Shown piece after piece: positions 1-8,670 of a DNA stretch of 36,131 nt. Below the pieces are notes generated by a model. The model worked only from the letters and a program-made list of their open reading frames with translations. It searched no databases and was not told where the DNA came from. Origin of the DNA: an uncultured Clostridia bacterium (GTDB lineage: Bacteria; Bacillota; Clostridia; UBA1381); assembly GCA_944393255.1 (NCBI GenBank), contig CALXZP010000065.1, positions 1 through 36,131 on the forward strand. The letters run 5' to 3'. The position numbers and the translations under genes were made by a program. The stretch's first letter is position 1; every line of letters starts with the position of its first letter.

Positions 1-1
1 G

Positions 2-1165
2 AATTACTATGAACAGGGCGTATATATAGCCGTATATAACAGCAGTCTTGAGCTTACCGCCGGTCAGATACCGTTTGAGCTCAGCAGTGAGCCTGCTTTT
101 TCCGACGGCGAGCTTGCAAAGGTCTCTGAAAACGGCGATAAATATTATATTTACACAAAAAAAGAACACCGTCCCGGAGGCGAAGTCTATTGGGTGCGCG
201 GCGCGGTATCGGTCGCCGGCGAGAGCCTTGCCGTAAACGCGGCGCTTCGCACCAATATACTTCTGATAATTATAATGATCATCATCGCCTCGGCGGGCGG
301 ATACTTCATAATCAGCCGCGCTCTTGCGCCGGTCAATAAGATAACGCGCACAGCGCACGAAATAAGCAAAAGCAGCGATCTTTCCCGGCGCATAAGGATA
401 GGTCCGGGCAATGACGAGATACACGCTCTCGCAAACACATTCGATCACATGCTTGACCGTATAGAACAGACGGTCGAGCGCGAAAAGCAGTTTACATCCG
501 ACGCCTCTCACGAGCTCAGAACTCCGGCGGCCGTGATATTGTCCGAATGCGAATACATGACCGACTGTGCAAAAACCGCCGATGAGTTCAGGGAGTCGGC
601 ATATTCGATAAAAAACCAAGCGGAGCGTATGTCAAAGCTAATCTCGGAGCTGCTTATGATATCACGCATGGATAAAAACACTATGCACGCCGAATTTGAA
701 GAGCTGGATATAAGCGAGCTTTTGAACTTTGTCTGCGACGAGCAGGAAGAAATAGGGCGAAACGACATAACGCTGATCCGAGAGATACCTTACGGCATAA
801 CTGCCGAGGCGGACAGGTTTCTCCTCGCGCGTCTGTTCATAAACCTTATCTCAAATGCCTACAGCTACGGAAAAAGCGGCGGGCATATAACCGTCTCGCT
901 GTCCGAGAACGGCGAGAGCATAACGGCAGGCGTTGCGGATGACGGCATAGGCATAAGCGAAGACGATCTGCCGAAGATCTGGGAGCGTTTTTATCAGGCG
1001 GATCCCTCAAGAACTTCAAATGAGAGCGGAAGCATGGGGCTTGGGCTGTCAATGGTGAAGCTGATCGCCGACTGCCACAACGGCAAAGTCGAAGTGGAAA
1101 GCAAACCCGGCAAGGGCAGCGTATTCATGTTCACCATGCCGAAGAAAACCGCACACGGTGCGTAG
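2..1165 (+). CDS. Sensor histidine kinase, 5' end cut by window
   Basis: The reading frame is open from base 2, so the start lies upstream; 387 residues are visible. It begins with the end of an extracytoplasmic sensor region and has a transmembrane helix near residues 83-103 (rich in I, L, M). A HAMP linker follows, then the phosphoacceptor motif SHELRTP with His near visible residue 170. The ATPase shows the N box (NLISNAYSYGK), G1 box (DDGIGI), F box (WERFYQ) and G2 box (GLGLSMV), so it is complete and should be active. It is a class I, EnvZ/PhoR-like membrane kinase. Its response regulator is normally the gene just upstream, outside the window. The signal sensed cannot be told. It ends 148 bp before the convergent MATE gene. 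Confidence 0.93.
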   Translation, partial: NYYEQGVYIAVYNSSLELTAGQIPFELSSEPAFSDGELAKVSENGDKYYIYTKKEHRPGGEVYWVRGAVSVAGESLAVNAALRTNILLIIIMIIIASAGGYFIISRALAPVNKITRTAHEISKSSDLSRRIRIGPGNDEIHALANTFDHMLDRIEQTVEREKQFTSDASHELRTPAAVILSECEYMTDCAKTADEFRESAYSIKNQAERMSKLISELLMISRMDKNTMHAEFEELDISELLNFVCDEQEEIGRNDITLIREIPYGITAEADRFLLARLFINLISNAYSYGKSGGHITVSLSENGESITAGVADDGIGISEDDLPKIWERFYQADPSRTSNESGSMGLGLSMVKLIADCHNGKVEVESKPGKGSVFMFTMPKKTAHGA

Positions 1166-1280
1166 AGATCGCATTCATGCTTTCCGATGATCATCCCAAA
1201 TGTTCGGATTTTGAAATATTGGAATGGATCAATCCCTTCCCTACAGGGGTCGCGGATGTATTCAGAACGGGGTTAACCTT

Positions 1281-1308
1281 GCAGGGAACGCATTCATGCG
1301 TTCCCTGC
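1281..1308. terminator. Perfect 28-bp palindrome between convergent genes
   Basis: Two 13-base arms (gcagggaacgcat and its complement) flank a 2-base centre. It lies between the histidine kinase stop (1165) and the MATE stop (1314), where a two-way terminator is expected. There is no clear T-run on either side, so termination is an inference from position. A protein-binding palindrome or the relic of a dispersed repeat are alternatives. Confidence 0.45.
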
Positions 1309-1313
1309 GCTGC

Positions 1314-2630
1314 TTATACCGCAGGACTCTTCTTTATGATACACGCTGCGGAAAATACCGCAACGGCAAATTCCGTGGCGGGAAACGCGCACCAGACCCC
1401 GTTCAATCCCGCCGCTGCGGACAGCAGAAACGTCATAGGTATGATGACCGCGAAACCGCGCAGCGCTGAAATAATATGAGCCGGCAGCGGTTTTTCCGCA
1501 GATGTGAAATATGCGGCAATAATAATGTTCAGACCCGCAAACGGACATGCAGTGAAATACAGCTTCAAACCCGCAGCGCCTATTCTCTGCATAAGCCCGC
1601 TGCCTTCGCTGTTGAATATTTTTACTATACCATCGGCTCCGAAAAATATCACCGCATATACGACAGCGGAAAATATCATGGACGCCGAAACGGAATAGCG
1701 CAGCAGCGAGCGCACTCTGTCTCCGCAGCCCGAGCCGTGCTCCCGGCTCATTAGGGGCTGGACGCCCTGCGCTATGCCGGTATATACGGCTATGACCACC
1801 AGCGAAAGATTTGCGATAACTCCGTACGCTGCTACTCCCACATTGCCCTGAATCCTGAGGATAACAGCGTTAAAAATGATTATCACAACTCCTGACGAGA
1901 CCTCGGTTATCAGAGACGGTATCCCGTTTGACACTATGCCGCCGCACAGCCTCATACCGGGAACGCACCTCATGGGACGGAACCCGTTTTTCTTTCCCGC
2001 AAAATGCCTGCACAGTACCGCCATGCTGATAACGGGAGCGATACCTGTTGCGAACGCCGCCCCGAATATTCCCATTCCGCAGGGAAAGATGAATACCCAG
2101 TCCAGAACGACGTTGGAAAGGCTTCCTGTTATCATCGCCGCCATAGACAGCTGCGGCGCTCCGTCATTGCGTACAAAACACAGCAGCACATTATTCATCA
2201 GGAATGCTGGTGAGAAAAGCATTATTACCTTTAAGTATGTATTCGCCATATCAAACACGTCCTCATCGGCTCCGAGAAGCATACTGATCCATCCCGAGCA
2301 GAACAAGCCGAGCAGGACAAACACAGCCGCGAGCGCCGCCGCAATATACAGCGAGCACGTGAACGCGCGGTCCGCGCCCCTGCCGTCCCCCCTGCTTTTA
2401 AGGATCGAATACCTTGTTCCTCCGCCCATGCCCGCCATCAGCCCGCTCCCGTGTATGAAGCTGTAGACCGGGATCGCAAGATTGAGCGCGGTCAGACCGT
2501 TCGTCCCCATGCCTGCCGATACAAAAAACGTATCCGCCAGTATGTAGCATGAAAGTCCGAGCATTCCCGCAACGTTCAGCGACGCATATCCCACAAACTC
2601 CGAAAATATGTTTTTACTTTTTGTTTCCAT
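1314..2630 (-). CDS. MATE family efflux transporter
   Basis: A 438-residue integral membrane protein, the usual length for MATE transporters (about 450, 12 helices). The N-terminal region has the family signature ADTFFVSAGMGTNGLTALN, a mobile first half-barrel, followed by many hydrophobic helices such as IAAALAAVFVLLGLF. MATE proteins export cationic drugs or metabolites in exchange for Na+ or H+; the substrate here is unknown. The start ATG at 2630 follows the ribosome site aaaggacggaggt. The 5' leader is about 220 nt and holds a short leader ORF and a terminator hairpin (separate entries), so expression is probably controlled by attenuation, as in many antibiotic-inducible pumps. It is transcribed alone and converges on the histidine kinase. 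Confidence 0.92.
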   Translation of the reverse strand: METKSKNIFSEFVGYASLNVAGMLGLSCYILADTFFVSAGMGTNGLTALNLAIPVYSFIHGSGLMAGMGGGTRYSILKSRGDGRGADRAFTCSLYIAAALAAVFVLLGLFCSGWISMLLGADEDVFDMANTYLKVIMLFSPAFLMNNVLLCFVRNDGAPQLSMAAMITGSLSNVVLDWVFIFPCGMGIFGAAFATGIAPVISMAVLCRHFAGKKNGFRPMRCVPGMRLCGGIVSNGIPSLITEVSSGVVIIIFNAVILRIQGNVGVAAYGVIANLSLVVIAVYTGIAQGVQPLMSREHGSGCGDRVRSLLRYSVSASMIFSAVVYAVIFFGADGIVKIFNSEGSGLMQRIGAAGLKLYFTACPFAGLNIIIAAYFTSAEKPLPAHIISALRGFAVIIPMTFLLSAAAGLNGVWCAFPATEFAVAVFSAACIIKKSPAV

Positions 2631-2680
2631 TATCTATACAAACCTCCGTCCTTTTGATACATCGATCATGTCTTTCCGCA

Positions 2681-2737
2681 AAAAATAAAAGCATTGATCA
2701 GCGTATCTTCAAAGGCCTAACGATACGCGGTCAATGC
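2681..2737 (-). terminator. Intrinsic terminator/attenuator in MATE leader
   Basis: On the minus strand an outer stem gcattga/tcaatgc (2731-2737 with 2691-2697) encloses an inner stem gcgtatc/gatacgc, followed at once by a T-rich tract (2681-2690, ttttattttt). It stands between the promoter and the MATE start, so full-length transcription needs read-through. The outer 5' arm contains the leader ORF stop codon, so a ribosome paused there would block hairpin formation. Confidence 0.75.
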
Positions 2738-2790
2738 TCCATCCGCTTGCCCGGCAGCAAGCGCGTTATTTTATTGTTCAAAAAAAGCAT
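2731..2790 (-). CDS. Putative 19-residue leader peptide of the MATE gene
   Basis: A 20-codon frame, ATG to TGA, encodes MLFLNNKITRLLPGKRMEH. Its last codons (GAG CAT TGA) lie inside the 5' arm of the downstream terminator stem, the arrangement expected of a translational attenuator. No strong ribosome site lies directly upstream, because a hairpin (2794-2817, arms cagtaaaac/gttttactg) ends three bases before the ATG. If that hairpin folds, an upstream agcagg would be brought close to the start. The peptide is basic near its C-terminus and contains a Pro-Gly pair. Function as a stalling leader is inferred from position; the peptide itself was not recognised from a database. Confidence 0.5.
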   Translation of the reverse strand: MLFLNNKITRLLPGKRMEH

Positions 2791-2793
2791 CCG

Positions 2794-2817
2794 CAGTAAA
2801 ACAGCGCCGTTTTACTG
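2794..2817 (-). promoter_or_regulatory. Leader hairpin just before the MATE leader ORF
   Basis: A perfect 9-bp stem (cagtaaaac/gttttactg) with a 6-base loop lies in the 5' part of the MATE leader and ends 3 bases before the leader ATG. It is not followed by a T-run at the right spacing for termination, so it is more likely a structural part of the leader, possibly setting initiation on the leader ORF. Confidence 0.45.
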
Positions 2818-2850
2818 TGCCTGCTGTATTTTCACATGATCTCTACAGCT

Positions 2851-2879
2851 ATGATACCATACCTTTGCCGCTTTGTCAA
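2851..2879 (-). promoter_or_regulatory. Sigma-A type promoter for the MATE gene
   Basis: On the minus strand TTGACA (2879-2874), a 17-bp spacer and TATCAT (2856-2851). It predicts a transcript start near 2844 and a leader of about 210 nt before the MATE ATG at 2630. Confidence 0.8.
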
Positions 2880-2916
2880 CCGTTTTTTCAGCAGCTGCTC
2901 AAAATATCAGGCCGTA

Positions 2917-3888
2917 TCATCCCAAAAATCCGTTGAAAAAGCCTATCGTTCCTTCTACGTCGGCTTCGTGTCCGCCGCTGTGAAGGCTGCTGCGGAAATT
3001 ACCTTCCGCGCCGAGCAGTCTGTAAACCTTTGCAAGCTCCTCCGCAGTCTCTTTAACGCCGCCGCAGGGGAATATCCTGTCCGCCTTACCGTTCGTCAGC
3101 AAAAGCGGCTTCGGCGCGCCGAGAGCGATAACATCCGCACTCTCGCCTATCTCAAGTATCGACGGGATGTAATTATCCGCGCAATGACGCATAGGCATTA
3201 TAGACGTTCTGAACGAAGCTCCGTAGTTTGATATCACGACCGCTTCAAAGTCTCCGCCTAGCGCCGATACAAGCGCCGCGATAAGTCCGCCTCCTGAGAT
3301 ACCGTATAAAAAATTTACGTTCAGTCCCATAGCGTCCCTTGCCGCCCGCACCGCGCAGAACGCCTGATACGCTCTTATCCCCTCTATATTCAGACCCATA
3401 AGCTGGGTCAGCTCGGTATTGGCATAGCAGCCCCTGTGCTCCTCGCTGAATTTTTCCTTGACCAGCTCTCCGAAGCCTATAAGCTCAGGCACTACGACCG
3501 TATATCCGCTTTCCTTAAGTCTGAGCGGCAGCCAGTGATGAAACGGCTTGTCCTGACCGCGGTCGCTGAACGAGCCGCGCGCGCCGTATGCATCGTGTCC
3601 CGGAAGATAGAGCACTGTTTTCCCGTTCGGAACGGACGGCTCCAATACCCATACGGGGAACGCAAATTCAGGCAGTGCCTCTATGCGGTATTCCGCTTCC
3701 GATACCCGCTCTGTTTTTATCTCATATCCGAGAGCCTCAAGCTTGTCCATCGCAAGGATAGTCCTCAGCCTTTTGCGCCTCGACGCACATTCTTCACGAA
3801 GCTCGTCCGCCGAAATGCACATGGAAAGCGGTTTCGCTCTGTATTTATCATATATAAACTCCAAAAATGCATCTGTTGAATATCCCAT
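2917..3888 (-). CDS. Alpha/beta hydrolase family protein
   Basis: A 323-residue hydrolase. The nucleophile elbow is GISGGG (Ser near residue 198), with a candidate acid in NGKADRIFP and a catalytic His in SGGHEA near the C-terminus, so the triad is complete. The oxyanion side has YLPGHDAYG. It resembles large single-domain esterases related to acetylxylan-esterase and dienelactone-hydrolase families; the substrate is unknown. I chose the ATG at 3888 because aaaggaagg stands 9 bases upstream. An ATG 21 bases earlier has no ribosome site of its own. It follows the ttcA-like gene by 21 bp and is probably cotranscribed with it. There is no signal peptide, so it is cytoplasmic. Confidence 0.8.
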   Translation of the reverse strand: MGYSTDAFLEFIYDKYRAKPLSMCISADELREECASRRKRLRTILAMDKLEALGYEIKTERVSEAEYRIEALPEFAFPVWVLEPSVPNGKTVLYLPGHDAYGARGSFSDRGQDKPFHHWLPLRLKESGYTVVVPELIGFGELVKEKFSEEHRGCYANTELTQLMGLNIEGIRAYQAFCAVRAARDAMGLNVNFLYGISGGGLIAALVSALGGDFEAVVISNYGASFRTSIMPMRHCADNYIPSILEIGESADVIALGAPKPLLLTNGKADRIFPCGGVKETAEELAKVYRLLGAEGNFRSSLHSGGHEADVEGTIGFFNGFLG

Positions 3889-3909
3889 ATTATATGACCT
3901 TCCTTTCAT

Positions 3910-4632
3910 TTAAAGCTTCCAGCCCTCTATCCCGCTTGAACGCACAGCGTGGAACAAGCGCTTGCGCAGTCCCGGTGTGGTTTCTTTTTCGAGCCTGCGG
4001 ATGATATCCTTCATCTGTTCGCGTTTTGTTGCCCCGTCGGCCGGGCACAGCTTAGGCATAACAGGTATGTCGTTATGGTTTATAACTCCCTTTATATCGC
4101 GCTCACGGACATATATCATCGGTCTTATCTGCGTTATACCTGTCCTGTCGAGATATGTAACCGGTGCAAAACAGCTGATCCTGCCCTCGTACAGCAGACT
4201 TAAAAAGAGAGTTTCAAGCACATCATCATTATGATGACCGAGCGCCACATTAGCGCTGCCATGCTCCTTCGCCATATCATTGAGCGCGCCGCGCCGCATT
4301 TTGGCACAGAGCGAGCATGGATTGGTCTCCTTCCTTATATCAAAGATTATCTCTTTAAAATTCGTCTTTTTAACATAGTACTCAACTCCCAGAGTCTCCG
4401 CATACCGGCGTATAGGCTCATAGTCCCCGCCGAAGCCCGGATCGAGGGATATCCCTATCACCTTAAAGTTCTTAGGATGATACCGCGAAAGCTCCGCAAG
4501 CGCGGCAAGCAGCACAAGCGAATCCTTACCTCCGGATACGCCCACGGCGACCGTTTCATTCTCCCTTATCATATCGTATTCCTCTATCGCCTTGCGCGTA
4601 AGACTTACCACCTTATTTATATATTCAAGCAT
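3910..4632 (-). CDS. ttcA: tRNA 2-thiocytidine biosynthesis protein, TtcA family
   Basis: A 240-residue PP-loop ATP pyrophosphatase. The P-loop SGGKDS is at residues 33-38. Cys106 and Cys109 (NPCSLC) and Cys196 (KLCPADG) match the three-cysteine Fe-S cluster ligand pattern of TtcA, which adenylates and thiolates cytidine 32 of some tRNAs. Length and motif order suit TtcA better than TilS (no C-terminal substrate domain) or MnmA. The ATG at 4632 is the first gene start after a good promoter (4674-4702). The downstream alpha/beta hydrolase follows closely, but that neighbour gives no clue to function. Exact tRNA target is inferred from family. Confidence 0.85.
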   Translation of the reverse strand: MLEYINKVVSLTRKAIEEYDMIRENETVAVGVSGGKDSLVLLAALAELSRYHPKNFKVIGISLDPGFGGDYEPIRRYAETLGVEYYVKKTNFKEIIFDIRKETNPCSLCAKMRRGALNDMAKEHGSANVALGHHNDDVLETLFLSLLYEGRISCFAPVTYLDRTGITQIRPMIYVRERDIKGVINHNDIPVMPKLCPADGATKREQMKDIIRRLEKETTPGLRKRLFHAVRSSGIEGWKL

Positions 4633-4673
4633 TTATATACAACCTTTCGCCGCGTATTCTCAGAACGGTTTTA

Positions 4674-4702
4674 ATTTTATCATATCCAAACGGTCAAGTC
4701 AA
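4674..4702 (-). promoter_or_regulatory. Promoter for the ttcA-like operon
   Basis: On the minus strand TTGACT (4702-4697), a 17-bp spacer and TAAAAT (4679-4674), about 40 bp before the ATG at 4632. Confidence 0.7.
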
Positions 4703-4798
4703 CCCCGGCCGCTATTTTTATTTTGTGCAAAAAGGCGAAAACCGTAGGTATTTGTAGTAATTATTACACAAACTTTACTCCGTTTTTTACTTTTACTG

Positions 4799-4827
4799 TT
4801 GAATTTTTAACAAAAGTATTATATAAT
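4799..4827 (+). promoter_or_regulatory. Promoter for the first phosphohexomutase
   Basis: TTGAAT (4799-4804), 17-bp spacer, TATAAT (4822-4827). It lies 69 bp before the ATG at 4896, whose ribosome site is cggaggt at 4881-4887. The surrounding region is AT-rich. Confidence 0.8.
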
Positions 4828-4895
4828 ATATGGAGTAGACCGCACAGCCTGAAATACGGCTGCTGCGACATAAAAAGTTACGGAGGTATTGTGAA

Positions 4896-6629
4896 ATGGG
4901 TTATATGGAAAACTATGAGAAATGGCTCGCTTCGGACGTGCTTGACGACGCTGCGAAACAGGAGCTTTTGTCTGTCAAGGACGACGCAAAGGAGCTGGAG
5001 GACCGCTTCTACCGCGATCTTGAATTCGGCACGGCGGGTATGCGCGGTGTTCTCGGCATAGGCACTAACCGTTTGAATATTTATAACGTGCGCCAGGCCA
5101 GCCACGGCGTTGCGGCATATGTCAACAAGGAGGGCGCGGAAGCAGCGGCAAAGGGCGTTCTCATCGGCTATGATACGCGTATCATGTCACGTGAATTCGC
5201 AGAGGAAACAGCCAAAGTTCTCGCAAAAGCAGGCGTTAAGGTATATCTTTTTGATACCGTTCATTCCGTACCGGAGGTCTCGTTCGGCATCCGCGAGCTT
5301 GGATGCGCGGCGGGCGTTATGATAACGGCTTCGCACAACCCGAAGGAGTACAACGGCTATAAGGTATACGGGCCTGACGGCGGTCAGCTTCCGCCCGAGG
5401 CAGTTCAGACCGTTATAGACGCGATGAACGCCGCAGACATATTTGATATTGAATATACATCGCTTGAGGAAGCGCAGGCTTCCGGCATGATCGAAACTGT
5501 AGGTCCGGTGCTCAATGAAAAGTTCCTTGAGACCGTTCAGACCCAGCAGCTCAACCCCGACGCTGTAAAAGCAGTTGCCAACACCTTCAAGCTCGTATAT
5601 ACGCCGCTCCACGGCACAGGCTCACGCCCGGTCAAGGAGATACTTAAGAGAATAGGCTTCAAGAACGTTCTCGTAGTAAAGGAACAGGATACGGAGGACG
5701 GCTCGTTCCCGACGGTGAAATCCCCCAATCCTGAGAACAAGGAGGCCTTTACGATAGCTATCGAGATGGCAAAGGCCAACGATGTTGACGTTATAATCGG
5801 CACCGACCCGGACTGCGACAGAGTTGGCATCGTAGTACGCGACGCCGAAGGCGTTTACAGGACGCTCACGGGCAACCAGACCGGCGCCCTGCTCGTTGAA
5901 TACATTCTCCGCTCCCGCAAGGAACAGGGCAATCTTCCCGCAAACGGCGTAGTTATAAAGACTATCGTTACAACTGAGCTTGCAGCTGCGATCGCGAATG
6001 GCTACGGAATGGAGATCATGAACGTTCTCACCGGCTTCAAGTACATCGGCGAGAAGATGACTGAGTTTGCCGAAAAGAAAAACCACACATATCTTATCGG
6101 CTTTGAGGAAAGCTACGGCTATCTCGTAGGCAATCACGCCCGCGACAAGGACGCAGTAGTGGCTTCAATGCTCATAGCCGAAATGGCGGCATACTACAAA
6201 ACAAAGGGCAAGTCGCTCTACGAGGCGCTCCAGGATATATACAAGACCTACGGCTACTATGCGGAAAAGACAATGTCCTACACCATGCCCGGCAAGGACG
6301 GCATGGAAAAGATGGCGGCTATCCTTTCAGGGCTGAGGACGAACCCGCCGGCTTCGGTTAACGGTCTCGACGTTGTTAAGACCACTGATTATCAGGCGCA
6401 GACCATAACCGACAAGGACGGCAATTCTTCGCCGCTGGCAGGTCTGCCGAAATCGAACGTGCTCCGCTACGACCTCTCGGACGGCAAATCGTACTTTATC
6501 GTGCGTCCTTCAGGAACCGAGCCGAAGATAAAGCTGTATCTCGGAACATATGCGGAGTCATTTGACGCTGCTATGGCTCTTATAGACGATATCATCGCTG
6601 ACTGTGTAAAGCAGTTCGGTCTTGCGTAA
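4896..6629 (+). CDS. Phosphoglucomutase/phosphomannomutase (phospho-sugar mutase)
   Basis: A 577-residue alpha-D-phosphohexomutase of the PgcA type that interconverts glucose-1-phosphate and glucose-6-phosphate, linking glycolysis with sugar-nucleotide and glycogen synthesis. The phosphoserine loop is TASHNP (Ser146), the metal loop GTDPDCDR (Asp304, 306, 308), the sugar-binding loop GFEESYG, and the phosphate-binding loop RPSGTEPKIK near the C-terminus. All four are intact. It has its own promoter and terminator, so it is monocistronic. A second paralogue lies at 22490-24232 inside the sugar cluster. This copy is the likely housekeeping enzyme. Phosphomannomutase activity cannot be excluded from sequence. 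Confidence 0.93.
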   Translation: MGYMENYEKWLASDVLDDAAKQELLSVKDDAKELEDRFYRDLEFGTAGMRGVLGIGTNRLNIYNVRQASHGVAAYVNKEGAEAAAKGVLIGYDTRIMSREFAEETAKVLAKAGVKVYLFDTVHSVPEVSFGIRELGCAAGVMITASHNPKEYNGYKVYGPDGGQLPPEAVQTVIDAMNAADIFDIEYTSLEEAQASGMIETVGPVLNEKFLETVQTQQLNPDAVKAVANTFKLVYTPLHGTGSRPVKEILKRIGFKNVLVVKEQDTEDGSFPTVKSPNPENKEAFTIAIEMAKANDVDVIIGTDPDCDRVGIVVRDAEGVYRTLTGNQTGALLVEYILRSRKEQGNLPANGVVIKTIVTTELAAAIANGYGMEIMNVLTGFKYIGEKMTEFAEKKNHTYLIGFEESYGYLVGNHARDKDAVVASMLIAEMAAYYKTKGKSLYEALQDIYKTYGYYAEKTMSYTMPGKDGMEKMAAILSGLRTNPPASVNGLDVVKTTDYQAQTITDKDGNSSPLAGLPKSNVLRYDLSDGKSYFIVRPSGTEPKIKLYLGTYAESFDAAMALIDDIIADCVKQFGLA

Positions 6630-6638
6630 ATAAAACAA

Positions 6639-6678
6639 TAACAGGCAGACACCCAAAAGGCGTCTGCCTGCTGTTTTT
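6639..6678 (+). terminator. Intrinsic terminator after the phosphohexomutase
   Basis: A GC-rich stem, caggcagac paired with gtctgcctg plus a cc/gg extension across one mismatch, is followed by ctgttttt. On the minus strand it is followed by ttattgtttt, so it may act both ways. Confidence 0.8.
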
Positions 6679-6757
6679 ACGACTCGTCCTAGGCATACTC
6701 AAAAAGGAACCATTCCAAAAAATACTATTTTTTCGGTATCAAGCGGAACAGCACAAT

Positions 6758-7423
6758 TTACCCCTGCGCTCTTTCGTCCTGCCAGCCCAGGTATACCGCT
6801 TCCAGACGGTAGATAGGCTGACCCAGCTCCGTAAACCTCTTTTCGTATTCGGTCATCACATTCCCCTCAAACCTTGACGCGTGCAGATCGAACGTTATAT
6901 TCTCAAGCTTGAAATTCTCCATCGCAAACGAGTTCAAAGAAAATTCAAACAGCTGCTTATTGTCCGTCTTGAACCATATATAATTGCCGTTTTCAAGCAC
7001 GCGCTTATAACGGTCGAGAAAATTTTTATGCGTCAGACGGCGCTTCGCCTGCTTATTCTTCTTCCACGGATCGGAAAAATTGAGATATATACGGCTCACT
7101 TCGCCCTTGTCAAAATACTCGTCTATCTTCTCCGCGTCCATCGAAACGAACCGAACGTTGGAAAGCCCCTTTGACACGGCCTTCTCCATTGCCATCACCA
7201 ATACGTCCTCGACCTTTTCTACCGCTATAAAATTTATATCCGGGTGCTGCTCCGCCATACCGCATATGAAACCGCCTTTTCCGCAGCCGATCTCTATATG
7301 GATATCATGCTCGTTGCCGAACAGCGTTTTCCACCCGCCTTTATGCTTCTCCGGTTCCTTTATAAGTATACCGCCGCAGCGTTCCATCCTTACGGCACAG
7401 TTCTTTTTCTTTCTCATTCTCAT
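6758..7423 (-). CDS. trmB: tRNA (guanosine(46)-N7)-methyltransferase TrmB
   Basis: A 221-residue class I methyltransferase that makes m7G46 in the variable loop of tRNAs. The SAM-binding motif is IEIGCGKGGF, the family motif is NFSDPWKKNKQAKRRL, and the tRNA/substrate motif TEYEKRF is near the C-terminus. It starts MRMRKKKN, like the usual MRLR start of TrmB. A ribosome site aaggaga precedes the ATG by about 12 bases. It is the last gene of a minus-strand operon behind coaBC (gap 41 bp). Length is normal for the family. Confidence 0.95.
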   Translation of the reverse strand: MRMRKKKNCAVRMERCGGILIKEPEKHKGGWKTLFGNEHDIHIEIGCGKGGFICGMAEQHPDINFIAVEKVEDVLVMAMEKAVSKGLSNVRFVSMDAEKIDEYFDKGEVSRIYLNFSDPWKKNKQAKRRLTHKNFLDRYKRVLENGNYIWFKTDNKQLFEFSLNSFAMENFKLENITFDLHASRFEGNVMTEYEKRFTELGQPIYRLEAVYLGWQDERAQG

Positions 7424-7464
7424 GAGTGTTTGTATCTCCTTTTCACGCGGCTAAAGCCGTTTTT

Positions 7465-8670
7465 TTACGCGTTTGCAAACGGCAGCAGCCTGTTTATCTC
7501 ATCAAGGATCGCATTGGCAGCGTCGAATTTGGACATCTTCGGCAGCTCCCTGACTCCATCTTTTGTTATGATAGTTATTATATTCGTATCCGTTCCGAAC
7601 CCGGCTCCCTCTGTTCTAAGAGAATTGGCGCAGATCATGTCCACATTCTTCTTTTTCAGCTTAGCGGCCGAATTTTCAAGAACATTTTCGGTCTCCATCG
7701 AAAAGCCGCAGATAAACTGCCCGTTCCTGCGCGTTTTTCCAAGGTGCATAAGTATGTCCTTTGTACGTCTGAGCTTTATTTCCGTATCGCCCTCCGTCTT
7801 CTTTATCTTCTCTCCGGCCGTATGCACCGGAGTATAATCCGCAACTGCCGCAGCCTTGATTATTATATCCATATACGGAGCAAGATACCGCACCTCGTTA
7901 TACATATCCTCTGCGGTCTCCGCGGTCTCCGTTCTTACGAACATCGGCGGCTCCGCCTCCATATGACCGGCAACAAGCGTTACCTCTGCGCCTCGGTACA
8001 TAGCTGCCTTTGCTATCGCTGCGCCCATCTTTCCGGTGGAATAGTTGGTTATGAACCTTACGGGATCTATAGGCTCGCGCGTAGCGCCCGCAGTGACCAG
8101 CACCTTTTTTCCCGCCATATCCTTTTCAAACGCCGTCTCCCTGAGTATATACTCAAGCAGCACCTCTTCATCCGGCATACGTCCGTCGCCCATATCGCCG
8201 TTGGCAAGCATACCGTGCCCGGGCTTGACTATCTCGTACCCATACTGCTCCAGTTTTTTGATATTGTCACTGACTATGGGATTATGGAGCATATTATGAT
8301 TCATTGCCGGGGATATTATTTTCCTGCACGGACACGCCATAACGGTAGTTGTGAGCATATCGTCGGCAATGCCGTTGGCTATCTTCCCTATCACGTTCGC
8401 CGAAGCCGGAGCGATCATTACCGCATCGGCCTTCTTTGCAATGGCCACATGCTCTACGCTGTATTGAAAATTCCTGTCAAATGTATCTATAAGACATTTA
8501 TTCTGAGTAAGGGTCTCAAACGTTATCGGATTTATAAAATTCTCAGCGTTCTCAGTCATCAAAACATGGACGTCCGCGCCGAGCTTTTTCAGCATACGCG
8601 CCAGATTTGCCGACTTGTAAGCCGCGATCGAGCCGGTCACACCGAGAACTATCGTTTTACCATGCAGCAT
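7465..8670 (-). CDS. coaBC: CoaBC: phosphopantothenoylcysteine decarboxylase/phosphopantothenate-cysteine ligase
   Basis: A 401-residue bifunctional enzyme of coenzyme A synthesis. The N-terminal flavin decarboxylase (CoaC, about residues 1-180) shows GSIAAYKSANL, the active-site HVAIAKKAD, PASANVIGKIANG and the PAMNHNM substrate clamp. The C-terminal ligase (CoaB, about 185-401) shows VTAGATREPIDPVRFITN followed by STGKMG and KAAAVADYTP, with a lysine-rich loop (KIKK). Its ATG shares one base with the TAA of the upstream methyltransferase (TAATG), a classical translational coupling. Length is typical. Nothing is missing. Confidence 0.96.
   Translation of the reverse strand: MLHGKTIVLGVTGSIAAYKSANLARMLKKLGADVHVLMTENAENFINPITFETLTQNKCLIDTFDRNFQYSVEHVAIAKKADAVMIAPASANVIGKIANGIADDMLTTTVMACPCRKIISPAMNHNMLHNPIVSDNIKKLEQYGYEIVKPGHGMLANGDMGDGRMPDEEVLLEYILRETAFEKDMAGKKVLVTAGATREPIDPVRFITNYSTGKMGAAIAKAAMYRGAEVTLVAGHMEAEPPMFVRTETAETAEDMYNEVRYLAPYMDIIIKAAAVADYTPVHTAGEKIKKTEGDTEIKLRRTKDILMHLGKTRRNGQFICGFSMETENVLENSAAKLKKKNVDMICANSLRTEGAGFGTDTNIITIITKDGVRELPKMSKFDAANAILDEINRLLPFANA

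Noticed and set aside
7448..7466. Stem plus seven Ts on the plus strand near the coaBC stop
   Set aside because: No plus-strand gene is upstream. It lies between the coaBC stop and trmB on the other strand, where it cannot act as a terminator.
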